DNA of 12,651 nucleotides. Origin: Chloroflexota bacterium (lineage in GTDB: Bacteria; Chloroflexota; Anaerolineae; B4-G1). Location: contig JAAEPW010000964.1 in NCBI GenBank assembly GCA_024232355.1, forward strand, positions 1 to 12,651. Reading direction: 5' to 3'. Of this stretch, positions 5,919-12,587 are shown in pieces (position 1 is the stretch's first letter; every line of letters starts with the position of its first letter). Both the position numbers and the translations under genes were made by a program. The notes below the pieces were generated by a model. The model ran no database searches and was not told the DNA's origin. It saw nothing but the letters and a program-made list of their open reading frames with translations.

Positions 5919-6641
5919 TTATCCAATATTGCTTTCGTCCACATCTTGATACATCACTTTAACGCCCTTGCGTTTGCTCAACTTGAAAAAGGTCGCGTAT
6001 CGCGTCGTAGAGGTGGGCTGCGCTCGCCGCCGCCTGCGACGGGAGCCACTGGATTGAGGCCCTCGCCAGCGCTTGAGCAGTTCGCTCTCCAGATGCCCCG
6101 GAAAGATAAAGGCGAAACCGGACGTCATGCTAAAGTTCTCGAGTGTGACTGGTCGAATAAAAAGCAAATAGTTAGGTTTCATGTTCTGGCTAAAGTTGAT
6201 GTCCATCAAGGTGATGGTATGGCCCTCATTCACCAGATCATCCAGTTTCAAAGAGTATGTCTTTTTCGAGACCGATTCAACTCGAAACAGGGATGTGGAT
6301 GAAGCCACCATCGCCGCCAGCAACTCGCGCTCAATATCGGTCTCGCCGCCAATCTCTTCTTGATATTGCTGGACCGCGTTCTTGCCCCTCGATTTGTGTT
6401 CATACAACGAGCAATCCATCAGGACACTCGTTTCATCCTCGTTATCGAAAACCATCACATTGTCCCGTCCCATCATACCCAGCGTCCTGGCTGCGAACTG
6501 CATAGCCGCTTTGCTCAAGGTTGTTTCTATGATCTTGTGGCTTAGGGTCCTGCTGTCTACACGATAGCGCCGGTAGACATTGGGACCAGGAAGGCCACCA
6601 AGAGAGATGCTACCGGCTGATTTCCATAGTTTGTTAAACAC
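5919..6641 (-). CDS. Conserved-looking protein of unknown function, 240 aa
   Basis: I do not recognise this protein. It is soluble, with no signal peptide or membrane helix. Well-formed segments include NVMVFDNEDETSVLMDC (residues 61-77), LLFIRPVTLENFSMTSGFAF (about 159-178) and FPGHLESELLKRW. Six arginines in a row (201-206) follow, then a C-terminus ending VMYQDVDESNIG. A strong AAAGGAG (6647-6653) lies 5 nt before the GTG at 6641 and decides the start; an upstream in-frame GTG at 6671 has only a poor site. It lies 42 nt after the TPR gene, the gap being spanned by a 16-codon mini-ORF, and 25 nt before the CcbP-like gene, so operon membership is likely. The arginine run sits in an unusually GC-rich stretch and may be a small insertion or an unstable tract. 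Confidence 0.75.
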   Translation of the reverse strand: MFNKLWKSAGSISLGGLPGPNVYRRYRVDSRTLSHKIIETTLSKAAMQFAARTLGMMGRDNVMVFDNEDETSVLMDCSLYEHKSRGKNAVQQYQEEIGGETDIERELLAAMVASSTSLFRVESVSKKTYSLKLDDLVNEGHTITLMDINFSQNMKPNYLLFIRPVTLENFSMTSGFAFIFPGHLESELLKRWRGPQSSGSRRRRRRAQPTSTTRYATFFKLSKRKGVKVMYQDVDESNIG

Positions 6642-6684
6642 AGTAACTCCTTTCAAACTTGAGCTTGACACAAAGCTCGCTCAT
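6634..6684 (-). CDS. Possible 16-codon coupling mini-ORF
   Basis: An ATG overlaps the TPR gene stop (TGATG, 6682-6686) and opens MSELCVKLKFERSYCV. Its stop (6634-6636) falls just inside the start of the next gene, whose GTG is at 6639-6641. The mini-ORF covers that gene's ribosome site. This geometry is typical of translational coupling by re-initiation, but it could be accidental. Confidence 0.25.
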   Translation of the reverse strand: MSELCVKLKFERSYCV

Positions 6685-7370
6685 CACTCGCCTCGTTTTT
6701 CGAGGAATATCCGCCCAAACTGATAAAAGACCCGTCGCTGCCACAGGCCGCGCGAACGCGGCAGCAACTTTGGAAGTATTTTCAGCCACGATAGGGCCAC
6801 TTTAAAATGGCGCTGGTGGGCGTGTATGTCACACCACGTCAGTACGTACATACGAAACTCGGTCGACGTGAACTTTTCCTGGTTGTCCAGCGGCCGCATG
6901 ACGGCTTCCGCTTTGTCATCCTCACCGCGCTGTAGATAGATCAGGGCCATATTGGCGCGAGGGAACACGTACCGGGGAAATTTATCTATCGTCTCTTGGA
7001 AAAGCGCCTCGGCGGCAGTCTTGTCTCCCATCTTGTTATAGATTGCCCCCAGGTTCACGTATGCTTCTTTGGCCCGTGGCTCGCGCTTGATGATGCCCTG
7101 GAAGGCGGTTGTCGCCTCGTCCAACTTCCCGGTCTTGACCAACCATGTGGCTTCGCCGATCTCGGTGCGGATGCCCCGCTTGTAGTTACTCCCCGCATCA
7201 TCATCTGCGATCTCGAAAAGCCGAGCCTGGTAGCCGGCCTGAACCAACTCTTGCATCTTGGCCGACATTGGCGGACGACCACTTTTGCGATTACCCGTTT
7301 GCTTGCGGTTGCTCGTCTGCCTGCGTTTGCCCGTTTGTTTACTCTTTCGCTTGCGTCTTTTTTTCGTCAC
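6684..7370 (-). CDS. Tetratricopeptide-repeat protein with highly basic N-terminus
   Basis: The 228-aa cytoplasmic protein has a first 33 residues almost all Lys, Arg, Gln, Thr, Ser and Asn (TKKRRKRKSKQTGKRRQTSN...), arising from a short repeated DNA unit. Such a tail suggests contact with nucleic acid or an acidic partner. TPR helices follow: about 68-100 (IGEATWLVKTGKLDEATTAF), 102-134 (KEAYVNLGAIYNKMGDKTAA) and 136-168 (FPRANMALIYLQRGEDDKAE), with a further TPR-like pair to about 200. Three to four repeats make a small protein-binding scaffold. The start is a GTG at 7370 with GGAG (7376-7379) 5 nt upstream. It precedes the 240-aa unknown gene on the same strand, so it may serve as its binding partner; that is inference. 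Confidence 0.85.
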   Translation of the reverse strand: MTKKRRKRKSKQTGKRRQTSNRKQTGNRKSGRPPMSAKMQELVQAGYQARLFEIADDDAGSNYKRGIRTEIGEATWLVKTGKLDEATTAFQGIIKREPRAKEAYVNLGAIYNKMGDKTAAEALFQETIDKFPRYVFPRANMALIYLQRGEDDKAEAVMRPLDNQEKFTSTEFRMYVLTWCDIHAHQRHFKVALSWLKILPKLLPRSRGLWQRRVFYQFGRIFLEKRGE

Positions 7371-7586
7371 ATTTACTCCAGTTCAACGTGTATGATTTGA
7401 ATTTTTGCAATACCGCAAAAGTCGCTAGGAGAGCCAATCCGTCCCTGGGGACGCCAAACCGTATACATGCCAGCAACTTGGAAAAGTTGGTCCAGATGTC
7501 AGAAAAACGATCAAAAATGGTAAAACGTCAACTTTTTCAAGATTTGTGTACTGATCCTGGCATCACCCACACTGTTGGCTATATCG
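7371..7586. other. Gap between the 98-aa gene and the TPR gene, with inverted repeats
   Basis: No gene is seen. CTTGGAAAAGTTG (7477-7489) pairs with CAACTTTTTCAAG (7529-7541) with one mismatch. CGTCCC (7440-7445) pairs with GGGACG (7448-7453). These could form structures in the leftward transcript or bound a decayed small element. I found no convincing promoter for the TPR gene. Confidence 0.4.
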
Positions 7587-7883
7587 CTAACATTTACTCG
7601 GAGCGTCCCCAAGTGACTTTTGCGGCATTGCGAATTTTTGCTTGTCGTTGTCCCGAACAAAGAGCACCATGTGCCCGTTGGCCTGAGCCTCTTGATACTG
7701 ACGTGTTAGGATGACCTGAGAGCGTGGGTTCAAGCTCGCTTTGTACTCTTCATACGGATAGGCGTATATCTTGAGACTGGGCAACTCGAACATCATCACC
7801 GGCCCCTTGTCCGCGGTCAGGTCGTACATCATCATGATTTTGTCCCGATACTCGTTAATGATGTCCAGATAGGGATCGTCCAT
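7587..7883 (-). CDS. Small protein of unknown function, 98 aa
   Basis: I do not recognise the family. The protein is soluble, starts MDDPYLDIINEYRDKIMMMY and has a central segment MMFELPSLKIYAYPYEEYKA (30-49). The second half, RSQVILTRQYQEAQANGHMV followed by LFVRDNDKQKF, looks like a folded alpha/beta domain. The ATG at 7883 is preceded by GAGG (7890-7893) at 6 nt, a good site. The gene lies 216 nt upstream of the TPR gene on the same strand, so it may head the cluster or be a separate unit. Balanced composition and the clear ribosome site support a real gene over the overlapping plus-strand frame. Confidence 0.65.
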   Translation of the reverse strand: MDDPYLDIINEYRDKIMMMYDLTADKGPVMMFELPSLKIYAYPYEEYKASLNPRSQVILTRQYQEAQANGHMVLFVRDNDKQKFAMPQKSLGDAPSKC

Positions 7884-8217
7884 ATTTTACCTCTTTGGTG
7901 AAACAGTGCCTTTGATGACGGCCACAACAACGTGTCCTGGCCGAAAAACACATCCGTTTTACACTCAAGCCCAATCTCCCTGATTTGTCATAGATAGCGA
8001 CTTGCCAATCCTAATCTGAGAAACAAACGATGAGCTTTCTTCGCCTGATTGTACATTCTCCCTCCCAGGCTGTCAAACAACACCTCCAGTGAGGGATTGC
8101 TAGCCCACCCTAACGCAACTCCCCCTGCACCCCACCACAGCAAACCAAGGCCCTCACCCAGGCTCATCCCCCCGAAAGACCCAGCATCCCCATCCCAAAA
8201 CGCCCAAACACCCCTGA
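7884..8217. other. Gap with possible gene tail on the minus strand, C-rich towards the right
   Basis: No confident gene. On the minus strand a frame ending at 7988 reads ALGWASNPSLEVLFDSLG and then GRMYNQAKKAHRLFLRLGLA before SRYL and a stop. It looks protein-like for about 45 residues and then dissolves into the C-rich flank of repeat copy C, like the remnant beside copy A. From about 8100 to 8217 the plus strand is strongly C-rich. The rest (7884-7987) shows nothing clear. Confidence 0.25.
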
Positions 8218-8393
8218 ACACCCGCCCCTCGCACTCCACCGCCCCCGGCCCAAGGAAACAAGCCAATACACCACCTGGGCAAAACAGGGGGAGACGGAGA
8301 GAGAGCGGATAGGGTCGCGGCGGCGACGGAGGTGATGTAACAGGTCAAGCCGATAGATCTCGTGGCAAGCGATGGGGCGGGGGGGGCGAGAGG
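8218..8393 (+). repeat. Dispersed repeat, copy C (shortened)
   Basis: It contains the core CGGCCCAAGGAAACAAGCCA, then ACACCACCTGGGC, AGGGGGAGACGG, CAGGTCAAGCCGATA and a terminal G-run (GGGGCGGGGGGGG, 8373-8385). Compared with copy B, about 100 bp between the GATAACCTC-like part and the final GCAATGGGG-like part are missing. It has the same orientation as copies A and B, about 3 kb away. Confidence 0.72.
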
Positions 8394-8641
8394 CCAGCCT
8401 GTGGAAATCGAATCGTTGGGTTACACAGGCCCTCTAATCCCAATGTTTACCAATAGAGTTGGACAGAAAAGCAATTCGTCTCTCTCTGAATCAAATTTAG
8501 CACATTGGTCAAGTTGTTGTCAACATGTTATGGTATAATTGATAGAGTTAGCTCCGCGAGCCAAGGGCGGCATCACGGCTTGGAGAAGACTCGGCTGAAG
8601 GAAGCAGATACACATGCAACAACCAAAATGAGGTTCACGTT
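8394..8641 (+). promoter_or_regulatory. Upstream region with extended -10 promoter for the membrane-anchored protein
   Basis: The gap has no gene. TGGTATAAT (8531-8539) is a perfect extended -10 element (TGnTATAAT). The -35 is weak (AGTTGT about 16 bp upstream), as is usual for extended -10 promoters. This would give a leader of about 95 nt. GAGGT (8630-8634), 7 nt before the ATG at 8642, is the ribosome site. CCAAG and CTTGG near 8560-8580 can form a short stem in the leader. Confidence 0.6.
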
Positions 8642-9400
8642 ATGCGTATAGTTATAGCCATCTCAATAGCTATTGTGGTTATTATCGTTATCGCTATTGT
8701 CAAATCTAAAGATAACAAGCAGCAAGCCAAACTTACAATGCAGCCTTCTGCATCAAAACAGGACCTCGAAATATTGAAAACACAAGATGCTATCAGTTTT
8801 AGGTTATCTGGAAAACTGTTTCAGCAAATAAGCGATTGGGAATTCTCAATTGATGAAATGGTTTTCAAAGAGCAGTTACAGACTGGTTCCTTCCGAGGAA
8901 AATACCCAGTCGATGGAATCATATTAGAGGTGATGAAACCAGTCGAAAAGGAGGGGAGAATACTACCATATTATGGTGCAGGAGGTAGCAGGGGAATCGG
9001 CACGTATTATTTTAGATCTACTTCAAGCGGGTTTGCTATCCAGGTGGAACATACAGTGACAGAGGAACATCTCGTCATAAACGTATCAAGTGAAGAAATT
9101 GGCACTTTTATTAACAAAGAAACAATCCCCCGATTTAAATATTCCCCAATGCCCTATTTGGTTGATGAGAAACTGCCAGAGGAGTGGAGTAAAATTCCTG
9201 ACAATGAAATAATCTTCCGAATAGCAGGAAAAGAATATCAGAGCTTGGCAGAATGGGAAAACTGGGCTAAGGAGCAGGCTTTCACCTCAAGGTATGTATA
9301 CCAGTTTGGTCTGGTTAGTATGGGAGCAGGATATACTATGGCAATTGAAGATACTGGAACGAATAGCACAATAAATGTCACGGATTACGATAGCTGGTAG
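8642..9400 (+). CDS. Membrane-anchored protein of unknown function with internal duplication
   Basis: The 252-aa protein has residues 3-20 (IVIAISIAIVVIIVIAIV) as an uncleaved membrane anchor or signal anchor, followed by KSKDNK. The remainder should be extracytoplasmic. Two similar segments occur: ISFRLSGKLFQQISDWEFSI (51-70) and IIFRIAGKEYQSLAEWENWA (190-209), each followed by a KEQ and about the same spacing to a beta-rich part. This implies two copies of one small domain, in which a short FR-x-x-GK ... W motif recurs. I do not recognise the family. An extended -10 promoter and GAGGT site precede it, so it is probably a single-gene unit. It is AT-richer than the kinases. Its position between repeat copy C and a tract of inverted repeats suggests accessory DNA. 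Confidence 0.75.
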   Translation: MRIVIAISIAIVVIIVIAIVKSKDNKQQAKLTMQPSASKQDLEILKTQDAISFRLSGKLFQQISDWEFSIDEMVFKEQLQTGSFRGKYPVDGIILEVMKPVEKEGRILPYYGAGGSRGIGTYYFRSTSSGFAIQVEHTVTEEHLVINVSSEEIGTFINKETIPRFKYSPMPYLVDEKLPEEWSKIPDNEIIFRIAGKEYQSLAEWENWAKEQAFTSRYVYQFGLVSMGAGYTMAIEDTGTNSTINVTDYDSW

Positions 9401-9414
9401 CAATTTGATTGTTT

Positions 9415-9596
9415 GGGGGCATTGCAGGGCCGTTCAGTTCTACGCAGACCAAACTTCGAAAGTCTCAAAAGTGTTCTGCCCGAGTACGTTTGACATGATT
9501 GCAAGTTGATTTTACCTACGGAATGTTTGGCGAAAGACTTGCAAAGTCCTAGTTGCACGATATTTGTTTAGAACTGAACAGCCCTGGGGGGCATTG
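9415..9596. mobile_element. MITE-like element with 18-bp terminal inverted repeats and 10-bp direct repeats
   Basis: CAGGGCCGTTCAGTTCTA (9425-9442) is the inverse of TAGAACTGAACAGCCCTG (9569-9586) with one mismatch in 18. Immediately outside both ends lies the same ten bases, GGGGGCATTG (9415-9424 and 9587-9596), as expected for a target-site duplication. The 162-bp body has no gene. This is a non-autonomous insertion whose mobilising transposase is not in the window. A 9-12-bp duplication is known for some IS4-like and IS1-like groups, but I cannot assign the family. Confidence 0.75.
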
Positions 9597-9659
9597 TTTA
9601 TAACCGTGCAGCACGCTGAATTGCGAAATGAAAGTACGTTCAAGAATGCAAGTATTCTG

Positions 9660-9732
9660 AAAACTTGGCAGAACTTTTCGAGCCAAGTTTTGATCATTGC
9701 TTTTCGGTATTATGTCACGTTTTTGGCTCGAA
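9660..9732 (+). repeat. Two overlapping, mutually exclusive hairpins
   Basis: AAAACTTGGC (9660-9669) pairs perfectly with GCCAAGTTTT (9682-9691). TTCGAGCCAA (9677-9686) pairs perfectly with TTGGCTCGAA (9723-9732). The shared arm GCCAA can join only one stem at a time. No T-run follows either stem. Confidence 0.55.
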
Positions 9733-9836
9733 TTTCATCAATAAACAGGGTAATTTGCACATTAGCAGCGGATTTCGGGATACTTTTGACTACCAAAATA
9801 TTTCTGCAGAGTTTTCAGGTATATTATAACCAAAAG

Positions 9837-9889
9837 GATAAATCGGCCATCTGGCTTGGGCCAAAAACTCTTCAGATGTCCGATTTATC
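9837..9889. repeat. 17-bp stem-loop
   Basis: GATAAATCGGCCATCTG (9837-9853) is the inverse of CAGATGTCCGATTTATC (9873-9889) with one mismatch and a 19-nt loop. A T-rich stretch (GTTTTTGTTTT) starts about 7 nt after it on the plus strand, so a weak terminator is possible, though no plus-strand gene ends nearby. Confidence 0.6.
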
Positions 9890-9910
9890 TGACGAGTTTT
9901 TGTTTTATGT

Positions 9911-10154
9911 TCAGAGTACCACCAGATCGACTTTTTGAGTTCAAGTGTGCCAAAATCTCCCGCCACCGACTGGTGGATAGTTGGTTCACAAATACAACAA
10001 AACCGGAGTCAGAGTGTCGAAATCAACAGTTGGCTTGCAAAAATACATCCGATGTGACCCAAAATGCCGAATTTGTCTCATCCGAAGCCGTTGCAAGTGG
10101 CGGGAGATTTTGTCAGGATTTCAAGCCTCCAAATAGGAAATAGTGGTACTCTGA
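9911..10154. repeat. Nested inverted-repeat structure (possible MITE remnant)
   Basis: Outer arms TCAGAGTACCAC (9911-9922) and GTGGTACTCTGA (10143-10154) are perfect over 12 bp. Inner arms CAAAATCTCCCGCCAC (9951-9966) and GTGGCGGGAGATTTTG (10097-10112) are perfect over 16 bp. The 28-30 nt between outer and inner arms are only weakly complementary, consistent with ancient long terminal inverted repeats. No flanking duplication and no gene are visible. Confidence 0.6.
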
Positions 10155-10163
10155 TCATATAAG

Positions 10164-10178
10164 AAAAGTGTCCGGTAA
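10164..10178 (+). repeat. 15-bp direct repeat, right copy
   Basis: AAAAGTGTCCGGTAA is identical to 5342-5356. It lies 37 bp before the CotH-family start. The flanking bases differ between the two copies. Confidence 0.5.
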
Positions 10179-10215
10179 CAAATCCAGCAAAGATGTTCTC
10201 CCAGGAGAGTAGCAC

Positions 10216-12522
10216 GTGCGTCAGATCTCGAACTTTTTTCAAGCAACCAAGATACGTACCTATCCGTGGACCATTTTGCTCACAGCAATGATTGTATTAA
10301 CCGTAGCATATCTCGTCGAAACACTCACGAACCACTACTCAACCACGAAAGCAACTTTTGCACTGGAACCCACCTTTTCCCCTCCCAGCGGCTATTATGA
10401 TCGGGATCTCCAACTGGTAATCACCCATCCTAATCCTAACAGCAACGTGATCTTTACAGTGGATGGCAGCGTGCCCACTCATGCCATCGGAAGCACCTAC
10501 ATCCGTCCTATTCGCCTGAACGTGGTTACGCCAGCCGTTACTACCATTCGCGCTCGCGCCATTTTACCCAGCGGCGAGTTAGGGCCAGTTGCCAGTGCAT
10601 CATATCTCGTTGGCGTGCCAGCAACGTTGCCCATACTCTCATTGATTATAGATCCCGACGACCTGTGGGACTCGGAACGCGGCATTTACGTCAATTACGG
10701 AGAAAGAGGCATCGCGTGGGAACGTCCTGTAGATATCACTTTTATGGATCAGGACCGTCACTCGGGATTCCACATCTCAGCCGGAATACGCGTCCACGGC
10801 GGAGGAAGCCGTAGTTACGAGAAAAAGTCACTGCGCCTTTACTTTCGCCAAGAGTACGGTATCAATCGGCTCGATTACCCCCTGTTTTCCGATAGTGAGG
10901 TGCAATCATTCAAACGCTTGATCTTGCACAATGGTGGACAAGACATACCCATTCCTCTCAGAGATAACTGGACGCTTATGCGTAACCAATTGACCAGCAA
11001 TCTGGCATTACAACTCGATGGATACGCTGCTTACACTCAACCAGTTCTATTGTTCATCAATGGTGAGTCACAGGGAGTCTACCAAATCCGTGAGCGTATA
11101 GACAGCCATTTCCTGGACGATCACTATGACATCGAATCGACTGATTTTCTGGATTCACCCGAATCGGATCTAGAATCCATCATTGTGGGAGATAGTGAAC
11201 ACTGGGATCATCTATTACAGTTCGTTGAAACCCACGACTTGGCAAATCCGACCAACTATGCCTACGTCCAAAGCCAAGTTGATATTGCAAACTTTATTGA
11301 CTACAATATTCTTCAAATCTATGCAGTCAACACTAACTGGCCATACCACAATGTGCTGCAATTTCGCCCCCGTGTGCAGGGCGGCCGCTGGCATTGGATA
11401 TTTTGGGATACGGATCACTGCTTTGGATTGAATCCAAGAGGTCACGTTAATTCGGATTTCATAGAATACGTATTAGATTATGACCATCCTGAAACAAACG
11501 GACGTGACGTGCTCCTGTTGCGACAACTATTGAAAAACTCGACGTTTTTTGAACGGTTCATATATCGTACTGCCGATTTGCTCAATACCACGCTGGCATC
11601 TCAGTCAGTCATTGCTCGCATAGATACCCTCGCTGCTGAGCTTGAGTCGGACATTGCCTACGAAACAATTCGGTGGTCAAGCTCGACCAACTGGCAATCT
11701 AATGTAGAAGAATTACGCGATTTTGCCCGTCGACGGCCCGGATTTCTCCGTCAGCATATTGTCGCAAGATTCAACTTGAACGATACTATACAACTCACCT
11801 TTGGCCTACCTACCCATGGATCCGGCACCGTCGCCGTCAATGAGTTTCTCTTACATGACCTGCCCTGGCAAGGCGTGTATTTCCAAGGTACACCCATCCA
11901 GGTTATAGCTGTACCTACGTCAGGCTACCGCTTTGCTGGATGGAACCCGCCCTATCTTCCCCAAACTCAAGCGCTCACGCTAACGGTCAATTTCACACAG
12001 ACGATCACGCCGCGCTTTGAACCTGTTAGTGGCGACGCCCCACGCCCAAACGACGTGGTCTTTGGCACCATCGAAAAAAACACTCTCGAACTCCAAGTGA
12101 TGCGCCCAGGCGGCGTTGACCTACGCGGATGGCGCATAACCGATAATGACACGAAAACCGCGACTGACGAAGGTTCATTACTATTTACCGACAGTCCAAC
12201 TCTTGCTCACATTCCCCAGAACACAACTATCCTGATCATTTTGGAATCTTCGTTTGCAGAAGAGATTGAGGAAAACTCGCAAGATGATTCAAGCATCTGG
12301 GACCGACAAATGACTCTACACATCGGCAATGGCAACCTGGATGCTGACACCGATCCCGGATTCAGTTGGGGGCAAAACGACAACCTCGTGCTCCTGGCTC
12401 CCGGCCCCACGGATACATTCGCCGACGACCAAGGCATTGCCTTTGCTTCTGAGAATACAGCTGTCACACCCGCATCCTTCGGTGTGCTGGTTGACGGCGT
12501 GCTGCCCACCCAACCGAATTGA
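10216..12522 (+). CDS. Membrane-anchored CotH-family protein with lamin-tail-like C-terminus
   Basis: CotH proteins are atypical kinases, known from spore coats, that phosphorylate other proteins. In this 768-aa protein, residues 18-35 (TILLTAMIVLTVAYLVET) form a signal anchor, so the rest is outside the cytoplasm. A chitobiase-C/Fn3-associated domain follows (about 50-133, FSPPSGYYDRDLQL and IFTVDGSVPT). The CotH domain runs about 137-520: GIRVHGGGSRSYEKKSLRLY (190-209), LFINGESQGVYQIRERID (279-296) and the metal-binding WIFWDTDHCFG (394-404). A bacterial-repeat module with GYRFAGWNPP (570-579) follows, then a lamin-tail-like beta domain (610-750, LELQVMRPGGVDLRGWRITD). GTG 10216 has AGGAGA 7 nt upstream. 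There is no operon partner in view. The domain calls are from motifs; the substrate is unknown, and sporulation need not be involved. Confidence 0.9.
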   Translation: MRQISNFFQATKIRTYPWTILLTAMIVLTVAYLVETLTNHYSTTKATFALEPTFSPPSGYYDRDLQLVITHPNPNSNVIFTVDGSVPTHAIGSTYIRPIRLNVVTPAVTTIRARAILPSGELGPVASASYLVGVPATLPILSLIIDPDDLWDSERGIYVNYGERGIAWERPVDITFMDQDRHSGFHISAGIRVHGGGSRSYEKKSLRLYFRQEYGINRLDYPLFSDSEVQSFKRLILHNGGQDIPIPLRDNWTLMRNQLTSNLALQLDGYAAYTQPVLLFINGESQGVYQIRERIDSHFLDDHYDIESTDFLDSPESDLESIIVGDSEHWDHLLQFVETHDLANPTNYAYVQSQVDIANFIDYNILQIYAVNTNWPYHNVLQFRPRVQGGRWHWIFWDTDHCFGLNPRGHVNSDFIEYVLDYDHPETNGRDVLLLRQLLKNSTFFERFIYRTADLLNTTLASQSVIARIDTLAAELESDIAYETIRWSSSTNWQSNVEELRDFARRRPGFLRQHIVARFNLNDTIQLTFGLPTHGSGTVAVNEFLLHDLPWQGVYFQGTPIQVIAVPTSGYRFAGWNPPYLPQTQALTLTVNFTQTITPRFEPVSGDAPRPNDVVFGTIEKNTLELQVMRPGGVDLRGWRITDNDTKTATDEGSLLFTDSPTLAHIPQNTTILIILESSFAEEIEENSQDDSSIWDRQMTLHIGNGNLDADTDPGFSWGQNDNLVLLAPGPTDTFADDQGIAFASENTAVTPASFGVLVDGVLPTQPN

Positions 12523-12532
12523 AGAAGGCCGA

Positions 12533-12587
12533 AATCAGTTTCACTTATCACTGAAATTTGATTTAGACAACTCGAGTGTTGTGTTTT
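12533..12587 (+). terminator. Possible terminator of the CotH-family gene
   Basis: AATCAGTTTCA (12533-12543) pairs with TGAAATTTGATT (12552-12563) with one bulge. A second small stem, ACAAC (12567-12571) with GTTGT (12578-12582), follows and leads into GTTTT. The stems are AT-rich and the T-run is short, so this is a weak candidate. Confidence 0.35.

Larger units (their letters stand above)
9401..10215. other. 815-bp gene-free tract rich in inverted repeats
   Basis: Open frames here are short, cross one another's hairpins and have no recognisable motif. The tract holds a MITE-like element (9415-9596), two overlapping alternative hairpins (9660-9732), a 17-bp stem-loop (9837-9889), a nested inverted-repeat structure (9911-10154) and the second copy of AAAAGTGTCCGGTAA (10164-10178). 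AGGAGA (10203-10208) belongs to the CotH-family gene. I see no clear promoter for that gene. Confidence 0.6.

Noticed and set aside
5946..6567. Plus-strand ORFs of 60-118 codons opposite the 240-aa gene
   Set aside because: They are antisense shadows of a gene with a strong start signal on the minus strand.
4479..6667. Shared 13-mer AAACTTGAGCTTG at 4479 and 6654
   Set aside because: A 13-base match is about what chance gives in a window this long, and the flanks do not extend the match.
7145..7714. 189-codon plus-strand ORF
   Set aside because: It is antisense to the TPR gene and the 98-aa gene, with Cys/Ser-rich shadow composition and no ribosome site.
4601..8393. CRISPR array
   Set aside because: The repeats are long (180-370 bp), diverged and irregularly spaced. 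There are no short regular repeats with unique spacers and no cas genes.
9564..10143. ORFs of 124 and 95 codons in the gene-free tract
   Set aside because: They span the MITE end and the hairpins, overlap each other, and show no domain, ribosome site or coding-like composition.
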